A stretch of DNA of 64,000 nt, taken from assembly GCF_902362185.1 (NCBI RefSeq), contig NC_044497.1:54317001-54381000 (forward strand), in the 5' to 3' direction. Position numbers and translations under genes: made by a program. Each line of letters starts with the position of its first letter. The first letter of the stretch is position 1. This document shows, piece after piece, positions 13,166 through 27,565 of the stretch. The notes under the pieces are model-generated. The model was given only the letters and a program-made list of their open reading frames with translations, was not told the origin of the DNA and made no database searches. Source of the stretch: Chanos chanos (Eukaryota; Chordata; Actinopteri; Gonorynchiformes; Chanidae).

Positions 13166-14310
13166 CTTTTGCATTATCTCACATCGTCAGCATAGTCCGT
13201 GAACCGCTGGCATCTGAAGGAACCATTATATGTAGAACTTGACAATGGCATTCCAAGTCGATGCGACTTCGGGGGGGATCATTGCTGAGTCTTTCAGAGT
13301 CAGTCGCATACTGTGGTCACTGGTAGTCACTATAGTCAGTGTAGTCACCTGAAGTCACCTGTGCTGAGAAGGCCAGTGGGAGCAGTTACAAGAGTTTTAG
13401 CATGTCAGCCATTGGCTAGTTGTTGTCATGAATGGACAGCTGATACAATGTTGTCATTAGCCGTTTCATAAACAGACCACTTTGTTCACATCAACGACAG
13501 GGAGACTTAGCGACTAATGAGTGCACTTTTTTTTTTTTTCAAAGTGGCAGGAACACATTTTTTAGGCCGGTGATTCAGTGCAGTCAGAGTACTTCAAAGG
13601 TTAGTTAGAAACGATTCAGTCAGTCATGTGCTGCGCATGACCAATAACAGCCGCTCTGGACGACAAGGGTGTGAATTCAGTAGAAGACGTTAGCATAGTT
13701 AGGCTTCAAAACTGACAAACATCTACAAAGTAAGCGTAGTAAGGGGAGAGGGGGTAGGAGGGTGGGCGTCTTGCGTCTGTCTGTATCTCATCCTTTTTTA
13801 AATGTCCATCCAGCACATCCATTTTAACCTGAAGGAAAATTTATGAAACCTAACAATGAACAAGTTCAAGAGAACGACAAAGTCTGTTTGACACGTAGTA
13901 AATAAAAAAAAAAAGACATTTAAAAAAAAGGACTTGACATGTAGCGAAATTTGAAGAAAAAAGAAAAGCTGCGATGTGACACCTGGTTTTTTTATAATTA
14001 ATTTTCTCTGGAGGGAGAAAAAAAAAGAAAAGGTTTCACTTCATTTCCATGATGTTTGTTGAGTGATCAGTGTGGAAAAAGGAAATGCCCTCTGGTCCCT
14101 GTACCTCTGTCTCACTTATCTAACCATTACATGTCAAAACACTGTCACACAACTCAGGAACAAGGCACATTGTCGTGACATTTCTCATTAAACGATTAAA
14201 TATAGAGCTGTCACAAAGCTAAGGTTTCTTTTTAAGCGATGACAGGTTAGTTAAGTGAAGCATCACTTTATTGTGACAATATCCCATACTCTATACCCTG
14301 TGTACCTACA

Positions 14311-14349
14311 TATATATGTATGTATATGTGTGTGTATACATATATATAT

Positions 14350-14382
<33 letters not shown>

Positions 14383-14580
14383 TATATATATATGTATATG
14401 TATGTATGTATGTATATGTATGTGTGTGTGTGTGTGTGTGTTTATATATATATGTATGCATATTTATATATGTATACACACACACACATATATATATATA
14501 CATACATACATACACACACATATATATATATACCCATATATACACACATATATATGTGTGTGTGTGTGTATTTATGAGCA
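14311..14580. repeat. compound TA/CA/TG microsatellite
   Basis: About 270 bp of alternating pyrimidine-purine repeats (TATG, CATA, CA, TG) with palindromic arrangement of TG and CA blocks. Long open frames here are artefacts of the low complexity. Confidence 0.95.
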
Positions 14581-15150
14581 TATGTATATACATGAATATA
14601 TAAATCCTCAAACACACCTGTATGTTTTGTATTGAGGCATATTCAGTACTGACCCTAACAATGGAAGCATGGCAGTAATTTTTCATTAAATGTAAAACTA
14701 AATGGCCTTTACTGTAGAAAAGAAATGACCTAGGAACCGTGACCGTATCATCTGACTTTTTATTTTTGTCCTGTCCCATCAAAGTCAAATGTAGGTATCA
14801 TAGTCTGGTCATTAAAGTGAGGTGGGGCGGGGGGGGGGGAGCCCAAATGTGTAGTGCTGCTTTTCAGCCGTCTGACTGTACATGCACTGTGTGGTGGCAG
14901 CTGACATGTAGATCCACGGCCCTCTGAATACCGCTACTTTATTTTCTTCAAATACTTCAAATGCCAGCCCCTCCGCCATCAAAGTAAGAAACCCAGGAGT
15001 GAAGAACGATGAATTTCAGCTCTAATATGACAGATTCAGCCTGGCTGATTCCATTCCCAGTGAGCTCTCTGACATTCGAGCACACACATACAAGCTTTCA
15101 CGGAAATCAACTGAACGCTACAAAAGAGAGTGCACCCTGCCAGTTTTGTC

Positions 15151-15190
15151 ACACGCACGCACACGCGCACGCACGCGCACGCGCGTGTGC
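15151..15190. repeat. (ACGC)n tract, Z-DNA-like
   Basis: CACGCACGCACACGCGCACG with a terminal CGCGCGTGTG. Alternating purine-pyrimidine and CpG-rich. Confidence 0.8.
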
Positions 15191-15805
15191 ATGCACCACC
15201 TCCATCTCCCACTGTTAACTGTGCTTCAGGGACTGTAAGCCTTCGTGGCATTGCTTGCAGATTCCAGCTTTTGACGGCGCAGTAAACACCTTTACAAGAC
15301 CTCAGCCTTGAGCTACGAGCAAAACATATTCACTCCCACCGGTTTCCTCCTTAAAGCTACGTTTCCTGCGGGGTCCGCGGCCAGCGGCCAGTAACCTAAT
15401 CACATTCCATACATCTGCACAGCCCACTCTCTATAAGTGTGTAACTTAGAAGCTCAGTGTAGGCTTAGCTTTATGATATGATACCCTAACCCAACGCCTG
15501 TGATTATACCGCTCCATTGTTTTGTTACATTTTAATTGAAAACTGAAAGCTGGCTTTTAAGTATCTTTAAAAGCATCGCGTTGCTGGCGTGCATTAACAT
15601 GCTTCACTTCTTTTAACTCAGGCCCTGGTCTCTGTCGCCTTCCCTGCTCATAGATTTTCTTTATATCTTCACTGGCTTGAGTCTTTGACGTGATTAAGCA
15701 CGTGAAAAAAGGCTGGTCACCTGACACAGGTGTGTCAGTGCAGGACTGATGCATAACCAACTACAGGTGTGTTAGTGTAGGGCCTAGCAGGGCTTGTCTC
15801 CACAT

Positions 15806-16115
15806 CAGAGGTGGATCTGTGCTCAGGCCCACCCAGATTGACATCTGGCCCACCCATTCAATTCACAAAAATATATATATATTTTTTTTTTTAATATAAG
15901 TTTAATTTTCACTCATTTCCATGAATGTGAATTGTTTTGTCTTGGGAATCAGTAGAATTATGTATTAATAATAATAATAATAATATTCATAACTTCCTCT
16001 CTCACGTTTGTTGACAAACGTTAGGCTACATAACGTTACGTTAACCTTAACTCGCGCCAAAAGTTCTGTGTGAGCTTCGCGCCCACCCACCAACCACTTT
16101 CTGTATCCGCCACTG
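15806..16115. mobile_element. hAT-type MITE with 8-bp target duplication
   Basis: Ends CAGAGGTGGAT and, reverse-complemented, CAGTGGCGGAT form terminal inverted repeats. The flanks CTCCACAT (15798-15805) and ATCCACAT (16116-16123) match at 7 of 8 bases, the 8-bp duplication typical of hAT elements. It is 310 bp with no coding content, containing an AT run and an (ATA)n tract. Confidence 0.75.
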
Positions 16116-16397
16116 ATCCACATTAACTTGGATTTCCCCTTAGCTTATCAAACTGACACCTTCTTTAAGAAAAGAATTTAAAAAAAAAAAAACCCTCTTA
16201 ATTCTAGTAGGCAGGCTTGTGAATTCCCTAGCTAATTGGGCACATACAGAATTTGGTAAAAGCATAAATTAGTTGGACATTTTCCCACGAGGAAGAATGT
16301 TGTAAGGTTCCGGGCCCAACAATCTTGTTGTTTTAGCGTTCTGTGGTTTTAATGTTTCATGTTACTCATCGATACCGGCACTGCGTATACCGAATTG

Positions 16398-16449
16398 TCA
16401 TTATTATTATTATTATTATTATTATTGTTGTTGTTGTTGTTATTATTAT
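16398..16449. repeat. (ATT)n(GTT)n microsatellite
   Basis: ATT units passing into GTT units and back to ATT. Confidence 0.9.
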
Positions 16450-19400
16450 TAACATGGTGATGAGTGCAAGTTGTAGTGAAACATTTTCTATTACCATATA
16501 AAATCTTGCTGTGCGATATTCACTTTTTAAAACATTCTCAGCACGCAGAAGGGCATTAGCCTCTATCTACGCTCTCCTGCAATTCAAAACAGTGGAATCA
16601 AAGGCAAAAGCTCTATTCTAACTCTTAGCTAATGGGAACAGTGTGCCTTCATATAATCCCTTGCGAGAGTTTGCGTTAAGCTAAAAGGCGTAGCGTGATA
16701 CCTCATCTGAGAAAGACTTGACCAGTGAAGCTGAAATCAAACGCAGGCGGGAGGCGATATCACCACAGCACAATTTTAGGTACCACAAACAGGTGCGACG
16801 CAGGTATACTGATTGCCTCGTCAAAGGAGAAAATGCTAGTTTGGAGTAGAATACGACCACAGAGGGTTTCGCGCATTTAAAGAAACCTCCTTAACAGTTG
16901 CTGCAGTAACAAATCGATCTGACCTCTGAAACGGAGACACCCACCAGAGGCTTTGATGCATAAAAATCTGTTCATGCATCGCGCTATAATCCATTCTCCA
17001 CTCCCCGGAGAAAAAGTATGCAAAAGTACGCCTAATATTCATAAAGAAAAGGGGAAAGAATGAACGCAATGTGTATAGAAGGAAGAATTTTCAGCCTGTG
17101 TGTAAACTTACAAAATGCCAAAACAATTCAGATCCATTGAGGATGAGAGTAAATTTCGAAAAAAACAAAACAAAACGGTAACACTGTTGGCAAGATGTTA
17201 TGAATTACAATTGGAACATTTCGTGCGTCACGTCAGCATATCATAATGGCGAAGAGGGGGTTGTTGAATGCAAGCAGACAAATTTAAACAATAACAAAAA
17301 AACAAATGCAGCTCCAGTGACTACATTTCACCAATCAACAAACTGCAACACAGTCCTTAATAGGAATGTGACATTTAATTTCACAATGGAGAAAAATGAG
17401 TGCCGTACATTCACTATTAAACATTAGGCTTATTATTTGAACAAAATTTAATTATAGCTATGGTGTTACTGCCCTGACCAAAGTAACTTATTCTAATGGT
17501 CACTAGATAGTGAACATGAATACCAATAAGGAAAATAAAACATTTCCTCGCAGTTTGTATAGTGTACGTTAGGGTGAAACAGTAGGCATTCCAATCTCAC
17601 AGTATTCCACAATTACACTGCCACCTACAGGTGAGTTCGAACCGTTCACTCTTACTAACCGTTCCAGGTAACCAAACCGCATGGAGTGTCATGCGAGGAG
17701 TGGCATTTACCAGAAGTGAAAAATGTAAGCATATCTTCAAATGCGAATCAGTACAAAATAAGTAAATAAATGAATAAATAAATAAACAAATCCGTGTATA
17801 CTAATGAAACAAAGGCTAATCTGCTCAGACTAATTATCTCTAAAGACCATATCACAGGTGTTAGAGGGACTCCGCAAAGTTGCGGCACACTGATGCATCA
17901 GGATCTGATGAAACTGTGAGAGTGATCAACAGGTTGTTGGGGTTTTTTTTTCTGAACAGTGATATTTCTGTCCACATTTAGGCTCAGAATATATATCAGT
18001 TACTATATCCGTTATGTGAATGTAGGGCTAAGTTTGGAACTGTTGAGACTTTTGACAATATTTGTTTGTGTGTGTGTTTGTTTGAGGCTATATTTTTTTT
18101 TGCAGAAACACCATATGGAAAGACAGAATATGTGAACTTTTGCACAATAACGGGTGTTAAATAAAAGTAGAGTTGTGGGCGTTAAAAATAAAACACCCTC
18201 TCAAATTGCTTTAAGCATACGTCTGTGTGTGTGTGGTGTGAACGGAACTGAAAGATAGCTCACATCATTCTCAGAGGACAAAAGAATATGGCCACCGAGG
18301 CAAAATGTATCACATACAGCCTAGTTTAAGCACCCTTGGTACACCCTCACCACCCCCAACCCCCCAGCGTCAAGCTCAGGCAGCGCCACAGTGCCACCTA
18401 GTGGCTAAACAGTAACAACGATAGAAATCAAGGCATGTCAAACCACCATCGTGCCAGGTCGTCTCGCATCCTCTTTATTCATCAGTTTGTTGCTGTTAAG
18501 ATCACAGACTTATAAAAGACATAACAATTATAAACGTGCGGGCCAGGTATACCCCACGTGTTGTGTTATTTTTGGCTGCAGTAGTCGGCCAGAGCTGTCG
18601 GTCATTTACATTTTGCTGCGTCATTCACCAGCTAATAAAAATGAACATGTGTTTCACACCTTTGGGCACATTTTAGTATTTTCTCATAAGGATGAACATG
18701 TAGAGAGAGAGAGAAAAAAAACCAAGTAGTCCAAAGAGACAGAATTTTCTTGAAAAGAAAAAAAAAACTCAAAAAGAGCGTTTGGATGAGTTGAGGATGT
18801 TTGTTTTGAAAAAAATATAGCAGATCTTGCGTCATGTAGCGTACTCTTTTAATATTTTTTTTTCAATACATATACAATACTTTACAATCTATTAGAAGTC
18901 TTAAAACCATTATATGACCGTCATTAACTATACAGTTCCAAAAAATACTGGTACAAGCTGTGCACATTATAACATATATACACACACAGAAGCTGCTACC
19001 CCTTTGTTTTTTCCGAACATCAATTTACATAATCTATACAGATAAAGAGTGAGACTGGGAAAGGTCGAAGGTGACTGGAGATAGTTTTTCGCTTTTTCAT
19101 ACTGATCCACACAGAGCTTCAGGCTGCCATGGTACAAACCAAAAAAAAAAAAAAGAAAAAGAAGGAGGGAAAAAAAAAAAAGAAGAAAAAAACACTTGCC
19201 TACATGCCGGTTCAGAGTGGAGGATTTCAAAGCACAGTCACTGGTTTAAATGATACCCAGAGGCTGTTTGAGGTACACCGGAGCTTTAGTTATTGAATAC
19301 TGTGGCATGCTGCGTAGTGCGCTCTGGCCTCTGTGTTTGGAATGATAGAAGTGGAGATTCGAGGCAAAAAAAAAAAAAGAAAAGGATACAAAAAGGTCTC

Positions 19401-20213
19401 TAATATTCACACAAGATGTTCAAATCGTTAACGAACATCTCCACGGCGAGCTGATACGTACAGGTCAGAAAAAAAGACATTTAAAAAATGTAGTGTTAAG
19501 AGAGAGACAGACAACATCTTTAATCCACAGGAAACAAAAAAACAAAACAAAACGTAATTATTGACCCTAAAAAGAAAAAAGGAAAATAAGCACTAGTACC
19601 AAAACCCTACCCTGAGGGGAAGCATCCCTATAAATGGAACACTTCCACAAAATGTCCTCACAGGCAAAAAAAAAACCCCTGTGAGAAATGTATAACAGCG
19701 TAGCAGTGAGAGCAAATTTTAAAAAAAAAACAACTTTTAATCGAAACTTTTTTTTTTCTCCCCCCTGCTTTTCAGCTCTCACTTAAAGCCAGGAATCTGC
19801 TGTCTCTGGAGAGATAACACAGTACATGGCTTTATAATAAACGTTAAAATAGGCTCACGAGTCCTCTGAAGATGAGGTAGCTGGTGACATAACTGGATAT
19901 ACCGGATCTAATTAATTAGAGCTGTATCAGTAAGAGTTATACACGCATCAACACCTTACTCTCTCATTCTGAATAAATGCGAATCTCCAATAGATTTTGC
20001 TTAAAAGTATAAAAAAGTATTCAAATTCAATAAAAACAACAAACAACACAACACAAAAAAGTAAAAAATAAAAACATCTTCTTTTAAGCAAGATCTCAGT
20101 ATAAAGAGAACAAACGTTCATGAACATAGCACCTGGTTGAACTAGGTCAGATATGAATTACAAATTAGTTCCATGTAATCGCTGTGTATTTCAAATAAAA
20201 TTAGAGATAAGAA

Positions 20214-20252
<39 letters not shown>

Positions 20253-21380
20253 ACCTACCAAAATTATCCAGGTTACTGCATAGGACCCACATACAACCCT
20301 CATATTCATCTCACCAAAACTCCTCTACAAAACACTTCAGAGAGAGATCTTTACTCCTGATTGGCTTAACTTGCCTTCACCTCACAGTAACCACATTAAG
20401 CTCAGTAAGTGAATTAGCAGCAATTCTTTATCCTTGTGGCCTCACACTAAGAATACAAATGACACGGATCTGTGCCGGGCTAGAGTGAACGCAAAGGGAG
20501 TCAGATTCAGATTCAGATCTGAATTACATCTCCATAGGGCGCCCATGCACTGCCCCCCCCCCCCCTCCCCGTTCCCCCTTCCCCATCCCCCCCCCAAAAA
20601 AAGGGAAAAGGAGAAGAAAAAGAAAAAAAAAAGGATCATTGGTCATTCTTCTCTGAACGCATGGCTTTTTAAGGCTTAAAAACGAAGTCCGTACATGTTA
20701 ACACAGCTTGGTAATACACTGAGTGTAAGAAAATAGAATGGGTGTTGTGTAGCCTAAGAGAGTTTTACCCAGTCCTCACACTCCGTCAATGTATGGCTAC
20801 CGATAAAAAATATATAGTGCATGTTAGTACGAACAGTCCACAGACACAACACAGCTGTCAGCATGTAACAAAAGCAACGCCACCACCCACCCCTCAACAA
20901 ATACAGTGCAATCTCATATTTTCCCTAGTTTGTTTCGCGAGGTCTGTGCTCGACAGGACAGCATAACTATGGTAGTGTGCAAAACTTCTTTTTTTTTGTT
21001 TGTTTGTTTGTTTGGTTTTTGTTCCTCGCGAGCTGAACCAAAACACATTTCCTCGCTTACTTTCAGCAGCGCTTCACACACACACACCAAAAGAAAACAA
21101 ACATACAAACAAACAAAAAAAAAAAACATTCCTTTCAGCTTGTATGAACCTCGCAAAACATTTCAAGCGACTGGTATTCAGTAAGAGTAACAGGTATATT
21201 TTACATGTCAAAAAAACCTTATCAAATAAATATCGTGACTGAAAAGGGAGGTTGGAAACACAGTACCTTAACGAAGGGGAAATTTTCAGAAGGTATCGCA
21301 CACCCTCCCCTCCACAAAACCATGAATCCCTCCTCTCATACAATCTATCAGGGCTGGGGTCAAGGGACGTAGTGACCTTA
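16450..21380. other. intergenic DNA downstream of mfsd14b
   Basis: No exon recognised. Many A- and T-runs, the longest T30 at 20,217-20,246, and a C-rich/A-rich stretch at 20,550-20,632. Part could be an extended mfsd14b 3' UTR, but no sequence evidence decides that. Confidence 0.4.
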
Positions 21381-21390
21381 TTTATTTATT
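21381..21390 (-). promoter_or_regulatory. candidate polyadenylation signal of mfsd14b
   Basis: Two overlapping AATAAA hexamers on the minus strand (AATAAATAAA), about 90 nt after the stop codon. The proposed 3' UTR would be short. Further signals lie beyond, so a longer 3' UTR is possible. Confidence 0.4.
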
Positions 21391-21477
21391 TTCTGAAGCC
21401 CTCTCCATCGCTCTATTGAAAAATAAGGTGTGTTTTTTTTTCCTGAGAGCTAGAGGGGTCTGCCAGGTTAACAACAG

Positions 21478-21696
21478 TCACACAGTACTGTCCTGCAGCA
21501 GGGGCTCAAAGTCCTCGTCGCTCCCCGGGAGAGGGGCGTTGATCTGGGCCGCCGCCTGGCCGCTCCCGCTCGCCTTGCGCGGCTGGCACGCCTTGGCCTC
21601 TGGCGTGGGGTCTTCGGGGATGAAAAGGGCGACCAGGAACGCCACCATCGCAGTGCAGGCCCCCAGGACGAACGGAGGGCCAGGGATGACCGCAGC
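21478..21696 (-). CDS. mfsd14b: mfsd14b last coding exon 12 (residues 420-491)
   Basis: Encodes [20 protein letters not shown], the rest of TM12 (LVALFIPE) and an about 45-residue Ala/Gly/Pro-rich cytosolic tail ending [13 protein letters not shown] with stop TGA at 21478-21480. This dileucine end is the best diagnostic for MFSD14B over MFSD14A. Acceptor tcctgcag. Confidence 0.94.
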   Translation of the reverse strand, partial: AAVIPGPPFVLGACTAMVAFLVALFIPEDPTPEAKACQPRKASGSGQAAAQINAPLPGSDEDFEPLLQDSTV

Positions 21697-24600
21697 CTGC
21701 AGGACAGAAGAGGGAAAAAAGAAAGGAAAGAAAAGAAAAAAAAAGAAGAAACACAAGGCGTTGGGTTTCAGGGAAATCTAAGGGAGCCCGCTGTGACGGA
21801 TCAGTAATACAGAGCAAATAACAAAGCGACAGAAAGAACATGAAGAGAAGAAAAGAAAAACTGGCGGGAAATGTGGACGTGTCGGAGATGTTCCTTTTGT
21901 GAACGACATGTACGAGGGAGGAATAGCTCATCTTTTCTCCTCTGAATGCAGGTTTAATGATCTCACTTCACTGTCAGGCCCAAGAAAAATCGGCCATTTA
22001 ATTTGCCTCGGTCTGTATCTGACTCCACGTTTAATTCTGCAGTGTAAAGACCCCTTTTACAGTTTCCAGTAATTTGAACAGACACAAGAGACTCGACAAG
22101 AGACAAAAAAAAAAAACGAAGTCGGTAAACGTGAAAGCAAAAAAAAAAAAAAAAAAGAAATCTATGAATGTGACAACATTCAACAGTTTAATAGTAGATC
22201 TGAGAACTCAAAAGCTTCAAGAGTTCTTGGATGGGCCCACAATACACAGAGACAGCGTAAGGACGCGGAGGTTCCTGCTGTAGTTTTGTCGTGGGATGTG
22301 CGGTGGAAAGCCAGAGCTCACTCTTCATCATCTTGTGTCTTTTTCACTTTTTTCTATATCTGTTTTTTTCTCTTGGTTCCTGAAGCGGTTCTTCTAGTTT
22401 TCGAAAGTAGTGAAGCTTCGCGCGTTCTTTTTTGTTTTGCTCGCTTGAGAATTTCCTTCGGGACGAATAAAGTTCTATCTTATCTCATCTCATCTCATCT
22501 TATCTTATCTTATCTATCCAAGCACTGATACTATAATTTATGCCATGTGACGGCATGGCACGTATTGAAAGTTATAAAAAAAAAAGGGGGGGAGAGGGGG
22601 ATGTATCCCGGAAGACTTGCCATTTCAAAATGTTTATTTCAATATCAGTTTGATCATTAACAGAAACGTCTTTTTGAAAGTAAGCCGTCACAGTGTTAGC
22701 TGGTGCCGTCTCAGCGGGCTTTGGTTTTTTTTTTTTGTTTGTTTTTTTTTGGTCTCTTTTTAAACTAACGACGCTATAAGATCTACGGGCAGGCTGTTGA
22801 CAAATCCGATCCTGGAGGGGGTAAAGTCATACTGGGTTTTTTGCCTTCACTTCTTAATTAGAGACTCGTTTGTGCCCGGGGAACAGGTGTTCGCCCACCC
22901 AGCCAATCAGATACCGCCGTGGTTGGCTAATGTGATATTGGCCCTGCAGTAGGGGATCTGAGCACATGGGAGCTTTGGCATGAAACACTTACACCCAGTG
23001 GCCAGTTTGTTAAATACGCCCATCTGGTACTTGGTCAGGCCCTCCTCTGGCTCCAAAACATACTGAATGCTTTAACGCATGTATTCTGCAAAGCACCTGT
23101 ACCAGACCAGTGACGATGTTCAGATGTTTAGATACGCTGTTTTGTCAAAATGGTTCGCGGTCGATATCGAGGGAGCTGACGTGGGCCAGAAAAAAAAAAA
23201 AAAAAAAAAACGTTCCCAGCACCGTTTAACCGCCACCGCCGGACAGAACATCGAGTCCGGCCAAAATGCGCCCGTGGGAGTCACGTGGCTCGGAAATCAT
23301 GTGCCCGCTACAGCCGCCAGATTTTCTCGTTTTCGGCTGAAAGGAGTGTAACACAGCGCGGTCATCTGTGGCTAGAGCCTGCCCATGACGAGAACCAAAA
23401 GGCCGCGCATTCTTATCCGACAAGCCATGGGTGTATCGCACTGCCATTGGCCTGTATGTTAGCATGCGCGATTCTCGACATTCTGTCTCATTAACAAGAG
23501 CTGCTGCTGACTGGATTTGTGTTGATCCATTCTCTGTTAAGCCTGAACAATATCATACATACAAAACCCAAGGACAGAAAACATTTCTAAGACGCTACAA
23601 CCAGTGTTTTTGGTAAAAAAACAAAAAAAAAACAATCACACCACGTTCCTATTCCCTACTTTTGTTTATTCAAACATACAACAGTAAACCGGGTCGCTCA
23701 GAGTCTGTCTACCTGCTTGATATAGCAAGCCAGGACCACGTGATCCACTATCCGTCGGAGTGATCCGTTTCCACGAATACGGGGGTGTCTGACCGATAAA
23801 CTGGCCACTAGGTACAAACTAACGTCCAAACTGCAGATGTACGTGTGGCGGAGGCACAGAGCAGAGGTCATCTGTTACGTTTATTTGAGCGAAATATTCT
23901 TCTTTATATTATTTAATAATACGCCAGAAGGAGCGCGGCCTGTGAAGAGTGAGGCTAACGGTATGGTGTGGGGTCAGTGCCGTACCTCTGTCGGGCCCTG
24001 GAGAGGGATCGCGTAGTCCGCCTGCATTGGGGTAATCCCACTCAACTTCACGTTGAAGAGGAAGAAGATGAAGCCGTACAGCGCTGGGCCCAGGCCGTTA
24101 CACAGCCCCCGGATACCTGTGATCATCCCCTGGACCAATCCTGAACACAGACCAATCGTAATGTAACAGCCAGAAAACAGACCAATCATAATTTAACAGG
24201 CAGAAAACCAGACCTATCACAACACAGGCCGTAAACAGACCAATCATAACAAAGGCAAAGAACAAACCAATCATAACACAGGCAGAAAACTAACCAGTAA
24301 TACCACAGGTATTGTCCACAACTGCAGATCCCTGAGTCTGTAAAGGCATGAGTCAAACCTCAGATCTGAACCAGACCTGGGCTGCACATGACTTGGCTGC
24401 ATTTGAATGACGAGCCCAGTCGCAATACTCTTCAGTAGTACTCTTCAGAGCCCCCTTTCCTCGCGACCTTGGTCTCTGGGTTACTGAATTTATCTCAATG
24501 CCCCCTTTCCTCGCGACCTTGGTCTCTGGGTTACTCAATTTATCTCAATGCCCCCTTTCCTCGCGACCTTGGTCTCTGGGTTACTGAATTTATCTCAATG

Positions 24601-25784
24601 CCCCCTTTCCTCGCGACCTTGGTCTCTGGGTTACTGAATTTATCTCAATGCCCCCTTTCCTCGTGACCTTGGTCTCTGGGTTACTCAATTTATCTCAATG
24701 CCCCCTTTCCTCGTGACCTTGGTCTCTGGGTTACTCAATTTATCTCAATGCCCCCTTTCCTCGCAACCTTGGTCTCGGGGTTACTCAATTTATCTCAATG
24801 CCCCCTTTCCTCGCGACCTTGGTCTCTGGGTTACTGAATTTATCTCAATGCCCCCTTTCCTCACGACCTTGGTCTCTGGGTTACTGAATTTATCTCAATG
24901 CCCCCTTTCCTCGCGACCTTGGTCTCTGGGTTACTGAATTTATCTCATTGCCCCCTTTCCTCGCGACCTTGGTCTCTGGGTTACTGAATTTATCTCAATG
25001 TCCCCTTTCCTCGCGACCTTGGTCTCTGGGTTACTCACTTTATCTCAACGCCCCCTTTCCTCGCGACCTTGGTCTCTGGGTTACTGAATTTATCTTAATG
25101 CCCCATTTCCTTGTGACCTTGGTCTCTGGGCTACTGAATTTATTTCAATGCCCCATTTCCTCGTGACCCTGGTCTCTGGGTTACTGAATTTATCTTAATG
25201 CCCCCTTTCCTCGCGACCTTGGTCTCTGGGTTACTGAATTTATCTTAATGCCCCCTTTCCTCGCGACCTTGGTCTCTGGGCTACTGAATTTATTTCAATG
25301 CCCCATTTCCTCGTGACCCTGGTCTCTGGGTTACTGAATTTATCTTAATGCCCCCTTTCCTCGCGACCTTGGTCTCTGGGTTACTGAATTTATCTCAATG
25401 CCCCATTTCCTCGTGACCCTGGTCTCTGGGTTACTGAATTTATCTTAATGCCCCCTTTCCTCGCGACCTTGGTCTCTGGGTTACTGAATTTATCCCAATG
25501 CCCCCTTTCCTCGTGACCTTGGTCTCTGAGTTACTGAATTTAAACCACCATTTAAACCAGGTCAAAACCACCATGAAGACTCTGTATGGCATTCATGTGA
25601 TGTTTGTTTGCTGATGATTCAAGATGCTCAGTCCTGTTAAGAGTTTTAGCGACTTTATCAGAAAAGGACACAAGGAAGCAGAGTCATGTAAGAGTACTGG
25701 GACAGGTCTCCAGTCATTCAAACACCTTAAGTCAGATCCAAACACACAAACAGAGCAGAGCGAGCAAGTGAGAGACAGAGAAAC

Positions 25785-25824
<40 letters not shown>

Positions 25825-26018
25825 ACAGAGAGAGAGAGAGAGAGAAACAGAGAGAGAGATAGAGAGATAGATAGAGAGAGAGACACAGAGAGAGAGAGAG
25901 AGATAGAGACAGAGAGAAACAGAGAGAGAGAGACAGATTGAGAGGTAGAAGTGCAGAAAGTGTCTGAGTGTCTAAAGTGCAGAGACAGAGAGAGAGAGAG
26001 AGAGAGAGGGAATGAGGG

Positions 26019-26060
<42 letters not shown>

Positions 26061-27534
26061 TTGTCTGTCGTACCTTGTTTGTCCGGGTCAGCACTGCGGG
26101 AGACCAGAGCGCTCACCGCGGGGAAGGTGATGCTGGACATTGCGGCCACGGCACCTGCAGCCCACATCATCCTACACAGCAAATGCACCAGTCAATTCAG
26201 TTTAACCTGAGCAATTACATTTAACTGCACTGTTCAGTGTGAATCGCATTAGGACTCTTTGCACTGTTAATGTAAATCAACACTCACAAGAGTAAACGCA
26301 GCTACAAAAGCACTCATAAAAAAACGAACCCTCTCACAAGTAGTTAAAACACTGTACATTCTTAAAAGGCTTGAAATTACTCTAAAGTTAACACTGCACA
26401 ACTCCAAGATGTTTTACACTTGGAAATAATCATGTGAACTAGGTGAACATACAGCAAACACGGGAAGCAGCTCCGTTACAAACAGAGCATGTGTAGACAG
26501 ATTGTCTAATACCCTGTGATCACGTATGGTCTTTATCTATTATCACACTGTGGCTTAATCTACAGATTATACCTTAGTGTAAAACACACACACACGCGCA
26601 CAGACACACACACACATACATACACGCACACGCATGCACACGCACACACACACACATACACATACACACATGCACACACGCAGACACACACACACGCACA
26701 TACACGCATGCACACGCACACACACACACACACACATACACGCATGCACACGCGCACACACACAGAGCATTAACCTACACATCCTTTTAGTATGGAACAC
26801 AATACATTGAGCCTCATAGCAGTCTGGAACTGTGATTTAAAAAAAAAAAAAAAAAAAGATTTGGTTTATGCAGAGAGTTGCATGTGGACTCTACTTTGAT
26901 TGATCAGGTGCTTTAGCGTTTGGACCAGCATGAGTCAACTCACCATGGTTCTGATCCGAATCCATACCAGGCCAGCTGCAGTATCTGGAATCCCAGGCCC
27001 AGGAGAACAGTGTTCTTGTTCCCAATGGTTCTCATTAAAAGAGTAAGAAACAGAGTCTGCCCGGAGGCAAAAAGACAAAAGAGAGAGAGAGAGAGGGAAA
27101 AAAAACAAGTTTTAACATTTCCAAGACCTGTTTTACAACTAAAAGCTTCTACACAGAGAATATATAATGTATTTATACCAGGAACACACCATCTAGCTTA
27201 TTCTCTTCTTTTCTACAATGACTGAATCCAACTGAAAATTACTGCAAAAATGGCCTTCAATTACTGCAAAAATTACATTATGTTAAAAAGTCAACCCTTA
27301 AGTGGTATTATTTTCTGCAGAGAGTTACTGCTGGGGTTGAACAGAACATAAGCCCTGCAACAGAAGGAGGGAAATGACCTGAGGAGACACGAATTTAAAA
27401 CGGTGATGAACAGCGAAGCGATTCAATGACACACCTGAGCCACGATGGACAGGATCCCAACCACCCCGATGAACACCGCAATGGTAGTGGGGGAGAAGTT
27501 AATGACCTTAGAGAGAGAGAGAGAAAGACAGAGG

Positions 27535-27565
<31 letters not shown>

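Noticed and set aside
14255-14788. Tyr/His/Cys-rich open frames on both strands
   Set aside because: Low-complexity translation of TA/CA/TG microsatellites.
24469-25166. Long repetitive open frames through the 50-bp minisatellite, as a possible repeat protein
   Set aside because: The unit is not a multiple of three, frames rotate, and the block lies in an intron of mfsd14b.
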